Shown here in pieces: positions 32,550 to 41,744 of a stretch of DNA of 52,215 bases. The notes below the pieces were generated by a model. The model saw only the letters and a program-made list of their open reading frames with translations, ran no database searches and had not been told where the DNA came from. Each line of letters starts with the position of its first letter. Position 1 is the first letter of the stretch. The translations under genes and the position numbers were made by a program. The stretch comes from an uncultured Clostridia bacterium (lineage in GTDB: Bacteria > Bacillota > Clostridia > Oscillospirales > CAG-272): NCBI GenBank assembly GCA_944391805.1, contig CALXUY010000088.1, forward strand, positions 1-52,215, in the 5' to 3' direction.

Positions 32550-35500
32550 ATGAACTATTTGAAGCAACGGATCGGAAGAATTCTCTCCGAGCTGGACCGA
32601 CGGGTGGTGATGGATCGCCAACGGGTCGAGGGCATCACCATGTGCGAATGCGACTATAAAAACGGCGCGAATATGCCGCCGGCCGACGCCGCATGGCGGG
32701 AATTCGGCTGGGGCGAGACCTTTGGCGGCAGCTTTGAGTGGCACGGCTGGTTCCGCGCCACGCTCCGCATCCCGGAAGACTTCCGCGGAAAGCAGGTGGA
32801 GCTGTACAATTACGCATCCCGCCAATCCCCGCAGTTCATCACCTATCTCGACGGAAAAACCGTGCAGGGGTTGGATCCCAACCACCGCGCATTTCCGCTG
32901 GATTCCGAAAAGAGCGAATATGAGCTCCTGACCTACGCCTATGTGGGATACAATTCGGATTCCTCCGAATACTGCCCCGAGCTGCGGGTGATCGACCCAG
33001 ACACACGGAGGCTGTACTGGGATCTGCGCGTGCCCTATGATGTGATGAGCCTTCTGCCCGAGGACAGTGTGGAGTTCTGCGACATCCGCGCCGAGCTCAA
33101 CGAGGCCATCAATCTGCTGGATTTGCGCACGCGGGGCACCGAGGAGTACCGGCAGAGCGTGCGTGCGGCCATCGACTATCTGCAAACCGCGTTTTACGGC
33201 AGGGTGTGCGGCAGGCAGCCGGCCAATGTGGTCTGCGTTGGGCACACGCACATCGATGTGGCGTGGCTCTGGCCCTTCCGCCAGACCCGTGAAAAGGCGC
33301 AGCGCTCCTTCTCGACTGTGGTCAATATGATGAAGGAGTATCCCGAGTACAAGTTCATGTCCTCCCAGCCCCAGCTTTACCAGTACGTCAAGGAGGATGA
33401 CCCGGCGCTCTACGAAGAGATCAAGGAGCTGGTGCGGCAGGGCCGCTGGGAGGTGGAGGGCGCCATGTGGCTGGAGGCCGACTGCAACCTGCCGAATGGG
33501 GAATCTCTGGTTCGCCAGATCCTTTACGGAAAGGCCTTTATCCGGGAGGAGTTCGGCAAGGATTCCGAAATTCTTTGGCTGCCCGATGTGTTCGGCTATT
33601 CGGCCGCCATGCCGCAGATTCTGCGCAAGTCCGGTGTGACCAAGTTTTTCACCTCCAAAATCAGTTGGAATGAGACCAACCAGATGCCCTATGACGTGTT
33701 CCGCTGGAAGGGAATTGACGGCAGCGAGGTGCTTTCCTACTTTCTGACCTCGCAGGGCTATGACAGTGCCGATGCACGCGCGTTTTACACCGGCGATACC
33801 GCCCCCAAGTGGGTCAAGGGCACGTGGGAGCGCTTCCAGCAAAAGGATATTGCCCGCGAGGCCATGCTGCTCTACGGCCACGGCGACGGAGGCGGAGGAC
33901 CGACCCGCGAGATGGTGGAAATCGGTCGCCGGCTCGAAAAGGGCATTCCGGGCTGTCCGTCGGTCACATTCGAGTTTGCCGGGGACTTTCTCGACCGGAT
34001 GGAGAAGACCGTGCGGAACAACCGGTTCCTGCCCGAGTGGGTCGGGGAGCTTTACCTCGAATATCACCGCGGCACCTATACATCCATTGCCAAAAACAAG
34101 AAGAACAACCGCCGCAGCGAGTTCCTCTACCAGACCGCCGAGCTGGCGAGCACGCTGGCGAGCGTGCTGCTGCAGCGGGATTACCCCTATGACCGGCTGT
34201 ACCGGGGCTGGCTGAACATTCTGCTCTGCCAGTTCCATGATGTGCTGCCCGGCTCCTCGGTGGCGGAGGTGTACAAGGACACCGACCGCATTTATGCCGA
34301 CGTGTTCCGCGAGGGCAGCGGCGTGTTGGACGATGCGCTGGAGAGCCTGGCCGCGTCGGTCGGCTCCCAGGGAGGCATTCTGGTGTTCAACCCCAATGGC
34401 TTTGCGAACAGCTCGGCGGTTACGGTCGACGGGAAGTGCTACTGGGCTGAGGATGTTCCGCCCATGGGTTGGAAGGTCATCGGGCAGTCCGAGCAGCGCT
34501 GTGGGGTGAAGGTCAGCCTCGAAAAGCGGACGCTGGAAAACCGGTTCCTGCGGGTGCGGTTTGACAAAAACTTTGAAATCCGCAGCATTTATGACAAGCA
34601 GGCAAAGCGCGAGGTGGTTCCTGCCGGCAGCCGCGCCAATGTGCTGCAGGCCTTTGAGGATTACCCGCGCAAGTACGACGCATGGGAGATCACCAATTAC
34701 TACGAGGAAAAAATGTGGGAGGTGCGGGAGCTGAATTCGGTCACCCTGTATGAGGACGGCGTGTACGCCGGCTTCGTCCTGGAGCGGCATTTTCAGGATT
34801 CCGCGATCCGGCAGATCATCCGCCTGAGCGACCACAATGCAAGGCTCGAATTTGTCACCGATGTGGATTGGAAGAACGACCACATTCTGCTCAAGGCCGC
34901 GTTTCCGACCACGGTCAGCTCCGAGCGCGCCACCTACGAGATTCAGTATGGCAGCGTGGAGCGTCCCACACACCGCAACACCAGCTGGGATCAGGCTAAG
35001 TTTGAGGTCTGCGGTCACAAGTGGGCCGATCTCGGGGAGTATGGCTATGGGGTGAGTCTGCTCAACGACTGCAAATACGGCTATGACATCCGGGGCGGCG
35101 TTATGCGGCTCTCGCTGCTCAAATCCGCCACAAATCCCAATCCCAAGGCCGATCAGGAGCACCACAGCTTCACCTATTCCGTCTATCCACACGCCGGCGA
35201 CTACCGCGAGGCGGGGACCATTGCGTTGGCATACGACCTCAACAATCCGATGCGCGCCATGCGGCTGGCGCCGCGGGAGGGCGGACTGCCCGCAGTGTTT
35301 AGCGCGGTCACGGTCGACTGCCCGAACATTGTAACCGAGGTGGTCAAGCAGGCCGAAAACCGGGAGGACGTCATTGTCCGTCTGTATGACGCATGGCGGA
35401 CGCACTCTGACCCGGTTGTGCGCTTTGGCTTTCCCATTGCCGGAGCGGAGCTGTGCGACCTGATGGAAAACCGCATCAAGCCCCTGAAAATCACCGACAA

Positions 35501-35558
35501 CAGCGTCAGGCTCCATGTCGGACCCTTCGAGATTGTCACACTGAAGCTGAAGGTGTGA
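32550..35558 (+). CDS. GH38 alpha-mannosidase
   Basis: A 1002-residue protein, the usual length for bacterial GH38 enzymes, with no signal peptide, so cytosolic. An N-terminal beta-sandwich region (about 1-210) is followed by the catalytic barrel: GHTHIDVAWLWPFRQT supplies zinc-binding His and Asp, LPDVFGYSAAMPQIL carries the nucleophile Asp (about 346), and YGHGDGGGGPTREM is the later His/Asp site. LCQFHDVLPGSS opens the linker domain, then C-terminal beta-domains (about 620-1000). It would release mannose from alpha-mannosides taken up by the cell. GAGGAG precedes the ATG. It is the first gene of a run of five on the same strand (32550-41635). Confidence 0.93.
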   Translation: MNYLKQRIGRILSELDRRVVMDRQRVEGITMCECDYKNGANMPPADAAWREFGWGETFGGSFEWHGWFRATLRIPEDFRGKQVELYNYASRQSPQFITYLDGKTVQGLDPNHRAFPLDSEKSEYELLTYAYVGYNSDSSEYCPELRVIDPDTRRLYWDLRVPYDVMSLLPEDSVEFCDIRAELNEAINLLDLRTRGTEEYRQSVRAAIDYLQTAFYGRVCGRQPANVVCVGHTHIDVAWLWPFRQTREKAQRSFSTVVNMMKEYPEYKFMSSQPQLYQYVKEDDPALYEEIKELVRQGRWEVEGAMWLEADCNLPNGESLVRQILYGKAFIREEFGKDSEILWLPDVFGYSAAMPQILRKSGVTKFFTSKISWNETNQMPYDVFRWKGIDGSEVLSYFLTSQGYDSADARAFYTGDTAPKWVKGTWERFQQKDIAREAMLLYGHGDGGGGPTREMVEIGRRLEKGIPGCPSVTFEFAGDFLDRMEKTVRNNRFLPEWVGELYLEYHRGTYTSIAKNKKNNRRSEFLYQTAELASTLASVLLQRDYPYDRLYRGWLNILLCQFHDVLPGSSVAEVYKDTDRIYADVFREGSGVLDDALESLAASVGSQGGILVFNPNGFANSSAVTVDGKCYWAEDVPPMGWKVIGQSEQRCGVKVSLEKRTLENRFLRVRFDKNFEIRSIYDKQAKREVVPAGSRANVLQAFEDYPRKYDAWEITNYYEEKMWEVRELNSVTLYEDGVYAGFVLERHFQDSAIRQIIRLSDHNARLEFVTDVDWKNDHILLKAAFPTTVSSERATYEIQYGSVERPTHRNTSWDQAKFEVCGHKWADLGEYGYGVSLLNDCKYGYDIRGGVMRLSLLKSATNPNPKADQEHHSFTYSVYPHAGDYREAGTIALAYDLNNPMRAMRLAPREGGLPAVFSAVTVDCPNIVTEVVKQAENREDVIVRLYDAWRTHSDPVVRFGFPIAGAELCDLMENRIKPLKITDNSVRLHVGPFEIVTLKLKV

Positions 35559-35617
35559 GGGGAACTATCACGTACCGTCACCCAAAGCGACAAACGGGTG
35601 AGAGAAAAGAGGCTTTC

Positions 35618-36964
35618 ATGATCAACCAAACCGACGAAACCGGACTCGAAACCTTTGCGGCGCTGCCACGTTACCAAAGCAAAGCGGCTGTGCGCAGCGC
35701 AATCTGCAATGGCGGCCCGGGGCTTTTGGACGACATCCCGGGCTGCACCGGGGAGGATTCCTTCCTCTATGTCATCAGCAATACCGACGAGCAGGAGTTT
35801 GACCGTTTTATCGCATCCATTCCCGGGGTGTGCATCGATCCCCGCCAGAATGAGGCGGGCAAATTCCGCACCTACCGGCTGGCCGACCGGATATACTACA
35901 TCTATTATCTCTATGCCGACGGCACGGTGCGGGTGATAGAGGACAACTCCTCCGACATTCCGGCGGAGGCCCTGAGCGCCCCGGGCATGGCCGAGCGCAT
36001 CAGCATCTATCAGTATTCGCTCAATTATGTGGACGCCTGTGTGCCCTATGCCGAGCAGGGCTGCATGGACTGCGGTATGCTTTATATCGTTCGCTTTCCG
36101 GACGGCTCCCTGTTTTTGGTGGACAGCGGCCACGGCGTGCAGGCGACCGAGCGCTCGCAGGAGGGGCTGTACCGGTTCCTCCGGCAGATCAGCGGAACCC
36201 CGGAGGGTGAGAAAATCCGCATCCGCGCGTGGTTCTTCACACACGCGCACGGCGACCATTGCGGCATGGCGGCTACCATGCTCGGGGAGTATTACGAGCA
36301 GGGGCAGGCCGAGCAGCTCGGGCGGAGCTATGCGGAGGAGCTTGACGTGGAGGCGGTGCTCTTCAATTTCCCGGCCTACCGTGTTGCGGTTGGCACCTAT
36401 GCGCCCAAGGAAACCGCCGCGATGAAGGCGGCCATGCGCCGCAATTATCCCGACGCGCACTATGTCAAGCTCCACACCGGCCAGCGCTTTGAGATGTTCG
36501 GGCTGGCGTTTGAGGTGCTTGCCACCTGGGAGGATTCGGTGCTTCCGGACGGGAGCTGGGGACTGAAGGAGTTCAACTCGACCAGCACGGTGCTGCGGCT
36601 GACCTACGGCTCGCACAGCCTGTTGATGCTGGCCGACACGGCGAAGGCGCTTGAGAGCATTCTCCTGCGCAACTATACCGCGCAGACCCTGCGCTCCGAG
36701 ATCGTGCAGGTGGCACATCACTGCATCAACAATCTCGGTATTTACGAGGTGATCGATGCGGATTACGCCCTGGTGCCCACCGCCTATCGGCTCATGAGCA
36801 TCCGTAACGCGGCCGCATACGCCCGCTTTCAGAATGTGTGCACCAAGGGGATCTATTGTGCCGACGCGGTGACATGGGAGCTGGCTCTGCGTCCCGACAG
36901 CATGGAGGTTTTTGAGCATCCACGGTATGACGCGGATGATCAGGCCGTCCATCAGGCGGGATAA
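35618..36964 (+). CDS. Metallo-beta-lactamase-fold hydrolase, cytosolic
   Basis: A 448-residue protein without signal peptide. MBL-fold metal motif FTHAHGDHCG (about residue 207), preceded by a CGMLYIVRF...FLVDSGHG strand pair, with further ligands expected at LMLADTA and VQVAHHCIN (about 365). An N-terminal region of about 150 residues is shared only with the next gene. The family may act as a phosphodiesterase, esterase or lactonase; the substrate is unknown. AGAGG lies 5 bases before the ATG at 35618. It is paired with a lipoprotein paralogue immediately downstream. Confidence 0.85.
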   Translation: MINQTDETGLETFAALPRYQSKAAVRSAICNGGPGLLDDIPGCTGEDSFLYVISNTDEQEFDRFIASIPGVCIDPRQNEAGKFRTYRLADRIYYIYYLYADGTVRVIEDNSSDIPAEALSAPGMAERISIYQYSLNYVDACVPYAEQGCMDCGMLYIVRFPDGSLFLVDSGHGVQATERSQEGLYRFLRQISGTPEGEKIRIRAWFFTHAHGDHCGMAATMLGEYYEQGQAEQLGRSYAEELDVEAVLFNFPAYRVAVGTYAPKETAAMKAAMRRNYPDAHYVKLHTGQRFEMFGLAFEVLATWEDSVLPDGSWGLKEFNSTSTVLRLTYGSHSLLMLADTAKALESILLRNYTAQTLRSEIVQVAHHCINNLGIYEVIDADYALVPTAYRLMSIRNAAAYARFQNVCTKGIYCADAVTWELALRPDSMEVFEHPRYDADDQAVHQAG

Positions 36965-37005
36965 AAGGCAGATCTTTGCCCATTTTTCAGAAAGGGAGCG
37001 TGCGT

Positions 37006-38514
37006 ATGAAACAACCCAAAACCATTGCCAGACAAGCGCTTTTGTGGCTGCTGATTCTGATTCTCGCGGTCTCCGGCTTTGCCGGCTGTAAAAAGGAGGC
37101 CGGGGAGCCGGGAACCGACACTGTGCCGATCACCGAGACTGCCGGCACCGGGGAAGATCCCGCGCCGGAACCCGATCCCGGCTATGACACCGGCATCACC
37201 GAATTTCCGGACGAGGATCCGGATGGGGCCAAGCTGTTTGACGTGTTTCCGCGGTACAGCAGCAAAAAGGGCACGCTTGTCACCACCAACGGCGGACCGG
37301 GGCTTTCGGACGATACGGTACTGACCACCCCCGAGGATTCGGTGATCAAAACGCTGGTGAACACCACCGAGGAGGAGTTTGAAGCCTACGTTTCGCTCAT
37401 CCCCTACCGGCAGCTTGCCCATCGTGAGGATGAGGCGGGTGCGTACTACACCTATTGTGTGGACGGCGTATATTACGATCTTTCCTATACCGATATCGGG
37501 GGATATGTCCGGCTGAGTCAGGATCCCTCCACCACCATTCTGTTCACCGAGCTGCCCGCGGTTGAGGATACCGGAAGCCTGCGGCTTTACCAGTACTCGC
37601 TCAATTACGCGCATTCGGAGACCGATTACACCGAGCCGGACAATGTGGTGGACTGCGGAATGCTCTACATCATCTGTTTTTCGGACAACTCTCTGATGCT
37701 GATTGACAGCGGTCACGGCGCGCAGGCAACGGACGCTTCTCTGCTGGGGCTGTACCGGTTTCTGCGCGGCGTCACAGGCGTGCCGGAGGGGGAAAAGATG
37801 ACCGTGCGTGCATGGTTCTTCTCACACGCACACGGCGACCATGTGCGGCTCGCGGCGGATTTTCTCACCGCATCCAATCCGGATGATGCGGGCGCCAGCT
37901 ATTCCGAGAGCTTCCGTCTGCAAACCGTGTTGTTCAACTTCCCGTCCTACCGTCTGGCCTCCAACGGCTACGCCGGCGATGATACCAGCGCCCTGAAGAA
38001 TGCCATCCGCCGCAAGTATCCGAATGTGGATTTTGTCAAGCTGCACCGCGGTCAGCAGTTCAGCATCGGCGGCGCGACATTTGATGTGCTGTTCACATGG
38101 GAGGATCTGATCAAGCCGGACGGCACCCTTGACGTCAAGAAATTCAATTCGACCAGCACGGTGCTGAAAATGACCTACGGCGGCAAATCGGCCATATTCC
38201 TGGGGGATGCGGATACCGAGGCGGAGGCCGCCATGCTGGTGCGCTAAGGCGCCCGGACACTCAGGAGCGATATTGTGCAGGTAGCCCATCACGGCTACAA
38301 TCAGATTCAGGGGCTGTATGACCTGATTCAGGGGAATATTGCGTTGGTATCCAATTCCGAATACCATATTCTGAACAACAATTACACTACGTATCTCATG
38401 TACAGCAAATACGCTTCCTCCGTTCTGTATGCGGACGATGTGACATGGGAGCTGCGGTTTGAGAACGGAGAGATCACACAAACCAGTCACCCGCGCTATG
38501 ACGCGCAGGAGTGA
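37006..38514 (+). pseudogene. Metallo-beta-lactamase-fold lipoprotein interrupted by an in-frame TAA
   Basis: A lipoprotein signal ending FAGC (Cys28) and an acidic linker lead into an MBL domain clearly paralogous to the previous gene (YSSKKGTLVTTNGGPGL, FFSHAHGDHVRLA, FNSTSTVLKMTYGG). At codon 414 (38245-38247) the frame reads TAA where the neighbour has TAT for Tyr in LLRNYTAQTLRS. The same frame then continues without gap as GARTLRSDIVQVAHHGYNQ and on to a natural stop at 38514. One base change explains the break. The lost part carries metal-site His residues and the last beta-strands, so the truncated product (413 residues) is probably inactive. Readthrough or a sequence error are alternatives. 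Confidence 0.85.
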
Positions 38515-38534
38515 GAGCAAAAAGGAGTGAATGA

Positions 38535-40001
38535 ATGATGAAAACAAAGCCGATCCGGTTTGCTGCCATTGCCCTGGCCTGCCTGATGCTGCTTGCATTG
38601 CTTGCGGGCTGTAAAAAGGAGGAAGGGGATTCCCAGCAAACCACGCCTCCCGCAAACAATGGGCAGGGGGAGCAAAACGACGGGTATCTGCCGGACAGCC
38701 TGCCCGACGACCTGAATTTTGACGAGGACGTCACCATTCTCTACTGGACCGATACCGGCATGCCGGAGTTCGACGTGGAGGTGTCGGGCGATCTGGTCGA
38801 TGACGCCATTTTCAACCGCAACCAATCCGTGCAGGAGCGGCTGAACATTACGCTCAATTGGACCGGCGCCAACCAGGAGCAGTTTGCCCAAACCGTTCAG
38901 AATGACCGGAATGGGGAGGGAAAGATCGACATCATCGCAGGCTATAGCCAGACCATGGCAACAGTAACCTACACCGGCAACACCATTGATCTGATCGGCG
39001 TGAATTATCTGGATTTCACCAAGCCCTGGTGGCCTGATTCGCTGCTGAACGAGGCGATGGTGGGGGATAAGCTCTACTTCATTTCGGGCGACATTTCCAC
39101 CAACACGCTGTACTGGATGTACGCCACCTTTTTCAACAAAACCATGCTGCAAACCTACGGCCTGGAGGATCCCTACACGCTGGTTGCCAACAACGAGTGG
39201 ACGGTGGACAAAATGTTCAGCATGTGCAAAGAGATTTATACCGACGCGGGAGAGCCGGGCAAGGACCTGGCGGATACCTTCGGCATTGTGATGCCGCGGC
39301 TTTCGATTGACGCCTTCTTCTACAGCTCGGGGCTGCGCACCACCGAAAAGGGGGACAACGGCGAGCTGCTGCTTTCTCCCTCCTATACCGGTGAGGTTTC
39401 GCAACGGCTGGCCGAAATGCTGGTGGAGCTGCTGTTTGATTCCGAGGGCGGCTTCTGCGTGCACGACGACACGGGTCCGGTCAATCAGGCCTTTGCCAAC
39501 GGTCAGGTTGCGTTTATCACCAACCGCCCGATGGACGCCATCACCGATTACGGCCATGCCAACAATCTGGTTTACGGTGTGGTGCCCACCCCGAAGTGGG
39601 ACAGCCAGCAGGAGCAGTATCTGACCTGCATCGGCAACCCCTTCACGCTTTACAGCATCAGCATGGCGCAGTCCTACGATCAGGAGAGAGTGGATATGCT
39701 CGGAGCGGTGCTTGAATGCATGGCGTCCGAGGCTTACCGCAAAACCACGCCCGCGCTCTATGAGCAAACCATGCAGACGCGCTATGCAAAGGACGACGTC
39801 ACCGCCCAGATGTATGACATCTGCCGCGAAAATATCGTGTTCGACCTTGGCCGGATCTTCGGCGCGACCATGAATAACCTCACGCAAACCAAGTACCGCG
39901 GCCTGATCGAGTCGGGCAGCAGCGCATGGCAGGTTGAAGCGCAGAAGTTTACCGTGGAGCTGGAGATGTATCTGAACCTGATTTACGAAGCGCTGGGATA
40001 A
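38535..40001 (+). CDS. Extracellular solute-binding lipoprotein, second copy, without permease genes
   Basis: A 488-residue protein with a lipoprotein signal ending LAGC (Cys26), a Gln/Asn-rich linker and a solute-binding fold. It is similar to the protein at 3828 in layout and in several stretches: LPDDLNFDEDV, KPWWPDSLL, DKLYFISGDIS, NEWTVDKM, DLGRIFG. AAAGGAG lies 7 bases before the ATG. It follows the interrupted MBL lipoprotein by 20 bases and precedes a beta-helix gene, the same order as in the first operon. The ligand is probably an oligosaccharide or its derivative, by context only. Confidence 0.87.
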   Translation: MMKTKPIRFAAIALACLMLLALLAGCKKEEGDSQQTTPPANNGQGEQNDGYLPDSLPDDLNFDEDVTILYWTDTGMPEFDVEVSGDLVDDAIFNRNQSVQERLNITLNWTGANQEQFAQTVQNDRNGEGKIDIIAGYSQTMATVTYTGNTIDLIGVNYLDFTKPWWPDSLLNEAMVGDKLYFISGDISTNTLYWMYATFFNKTMLQTYGLEDPYTLVANNEWTVDKMFSMCKEIYTDAGEPGKDLADTFGIVMPRLSIDAFFYSSGLRTTEKGDNGELLLSPSYTGEVSQRLAEMLVELLFDSEGGFCVHDDTGPVNQAFANGQVAFITNRPMDAITDYGHANNLVYGVVPTPKWDSQQEQYLTCIGNPFTLYSISMAQSYDQERVDMLGAVLECMASEAYRKTTPALYEQTMQTRYAKDDVTAQMYDICRENIVFDLGRIFGATMNNLTQTKYRGLIESGSSAWQVEAQKFTVELEMYLNLIYEALG

Positions 40002-40153
40002 ATACGCGGAGTCAATCATTTTGAAGCGATTGGGATGCGCCGCGGACCGGTGCGGCCTGTACCCTCGCTCCGGGAGGTGCGGCGGCTGACAGCCGCCGGC
40101 CATTTCCACAGGGGCTTTGACCCGATCAAAATTACAGAATGGAGGATTTTCAC

Positions 40154-41635
40154 ATGAAAAAGCTCACTGCACTGCTTTTGTGCCTGCTCCTTACGCTTGG
40201 CTGCTTCTCGCTTTCGGCATTGGCGGAAGATGCGCCCGCGCCGGAAGGCACGCCGATTACCGATGTATACGGTCTGATGGAAATTGAAGAAGACGGCGTC
40301 TATTACCTTGCCAACGACATTCTGGTCAGCGGCGACTACGAATCTCCGGTTGATTTTGCCGGAACTCTGGATGGGCAGGGGCACACCATTGTGCTCAGCA
40401 ACGCCGAGATCTCGGGCGGACTGTTCAATAATCTCAAGGGCGCAACCATCAAAAATCTCAACATTGTGGAGGGCGAGGAGCCAAACAGCCTGATGATGAA
40501 GCCCGCCTCCAACGGCACCGATTATCTCGCGGGCGCGCTGGCCGACTGTGGCTATGGCACCATTGAGAACGTAACGGTTGATGTGAACATCGATGTTTCG
40601 GTTTTGGGTATGGCCACGGCCGGAGGCGTCATCGGCGCAATGCAGGACGGCGCGCTGACGCTTGTCAACTGCGTCAATGCCGGCAATGTGTCGGCAGGCA
40701 GATACGGCGGCGGCTTGGTGGGCCTTGCGCTCAACGCGGTTACCTTTAATCTCACCGTGGAGCAGTGTGTGAACTACGGAACCATCACCGGCAAGTACAG
40801 CGCCGGCGGCATTGTGGGCCAGAACAACGGCAATTCTCTTGGGGTTGCCATTCGGCGCTGCGTCAACTACGGCGATGTTTCCAACAGCTCGGGCAACCAG
40901 GCCGGCGGCATTCTTGCCTTTGGCAAGCCTGCCTCTTCGGGTGGTATCATTGAGTTGAGCAACAACATCAATTACGGGTATATTCACAACACCAACATCG
41001 AAGCGGACAACTGCCAGATTGCCGGCATCTTCACCCGTATGAACTGCGGCGGCGGTACGCTGATTCTCAAGGGAAATGTCAACTACAATGCGCTCGAGCT
41101 GCAGGACGGTTACACGGCGCAGGTGGTATTCGGCATCCTTTCGGTTGCCACGGGCGGACTGCAAAAGGGCAACTGCGAGATTGAAAACAACTATTCGGTT
41201 CCCGTCAAGCCGATTGACGGCACCACTGCACCCGAAGCGGTTGGAGACGCAGCCCCGCTGGACGACACAACCTTTGCCGGGCTGAACGAAAAATACGCGG
41301 AGGTGTATGTCGAGCAGGAAGGTCAGATTGCGCTGGCCTGGATGCAGGAGGCCGGACTTGGCAAAGAAGCGCCCGTGATTGATTATGACGTGGAAGGGCA
41401 GGAGGAGATCAAGGAGCCGGAGGTGACGACCGATCCGCCGTCCACTACCGAGGAGCCGGAGCCGAGTGATGAGGAGTCGCAGGAGGAGTCCTCCGAGCCG
41501 GAGCAGACCACTGCTCCCGCCGGCGGCGAGGATGGAGGCTGCGCTTCCTCCATTGGAGCGGTTTCCACCATTGCAATGGTCGGTCTGGTGTCAATTATTG
41601 GTGTGGCCTTGAAAAAAAAGGAAAAACAATATTGA
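40154..41635 (+). CDS. Secreted beta-helix protein with Gly-Cys C-terminal anchor
   Basis: A 493-residue protein; GGAGG lies 8 bases before ATG 40154. A signal peptide (cleavage near LSALAED) is followed by the same opening module as the large protein at 29269 (EDGVYYLANDILVSGDY, GTLDGQGHTIVLS). Repeats such as NCVNAGNVSAGRYGGGLVG and CVNYGTITGKYSAGGIVGQ follow, then a Glu/Ser/Thr/Pro stalk (about 420-455). The tail has GGCASS, a hydrophobic span and LKKKEKQY. Unlike the other three beta-helix genes it is not followed by a peptide gene, and it is the only one with its own anchor. The -35 box of the next gene overlaps its stop codon. Confidence 0.83.
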   Translation: MKKLTALLLCLLLTLGCFSLSALAEDAPAPEGTPITDVYGLMEIEEDGVYYLANDILVSGDYESPVDFAGTLDGQGHTIVLSNAEISGGLFNNLKGATIKNLNIVEGEEPNSLMMKPASNGTDYLAGALADCGYGTIENVTVDVNIDVSVLGMATAGGVIGAMQDGALTLVNCVNAGNVSAGRYGGGLVGLALNAVTFNLTVEQCVNYGTITGKYSAGGIVGQNNGNSLGVAIRRCVNYGDVSNSSGNQAGGILAFGKPASSGGIIELSNNINYGYIHNTNIEADNCQIAGIFTRMNCGGGTLILKGNVNYNALELQDGYTAQVVFGILSVATGGLQKGNCEIENNYSVPVKPIDGTTAPEAVGDAAPLDDTTFAGLNEKYAEVYVEQEGQIALAWMQEAGLGKEAPVIDYDVEGQEEIKEPEVTTDPPSTTEEPEPSDEESQEESSEPEQTTAPAGGEDGGCASSIGAVSTIAMVGLVSIIGVALKKKEKQY

Positions 41636-41660
41636 CAAATTGATATAAACATGGTAAAAT
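41632..41660 (+). promoter_or_regulatory. Promoter of the GntR/LacI hybrid regulator
   Basis: TTGACA (41632-41637), 17 bases, TAAAAT (41655-41660). The -35 box overlaps the stop codon of the upstream gene (TGA 41633-41635). Confidence 0.7.
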
Positions 41661-41676
41661 AGGACATATCCAGTTC

Positions 41677-41713
41677 GGCAGACAGGCAATGAATGGTTGT
41701 CTGTCTGCCTTTT
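41677..41713 (+). terminator. Hairpin with T-run in the regulator leader
   Basis: GGCAGACAG (41677-41685) pairs with CTGTCTGCC (41701-41709), then TTTT. It can end transcripts from the mannosidase operon, or attenuate the regulator, since it lies between the regulator's promoter and its start codon. Confidence 0.65.
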
Positions 41714-41744
41714 GAAATCGATAACAGAATGAGATGGTCGCAAA

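Noticed and set aside
32157..35516. 1119-codon open frame antisense to the alpha-mannosidase
   Set aside because: It mirrors a strongly biased GC-rich gene; no ribosome site, no family similarity, composition typical of a shadow frame.
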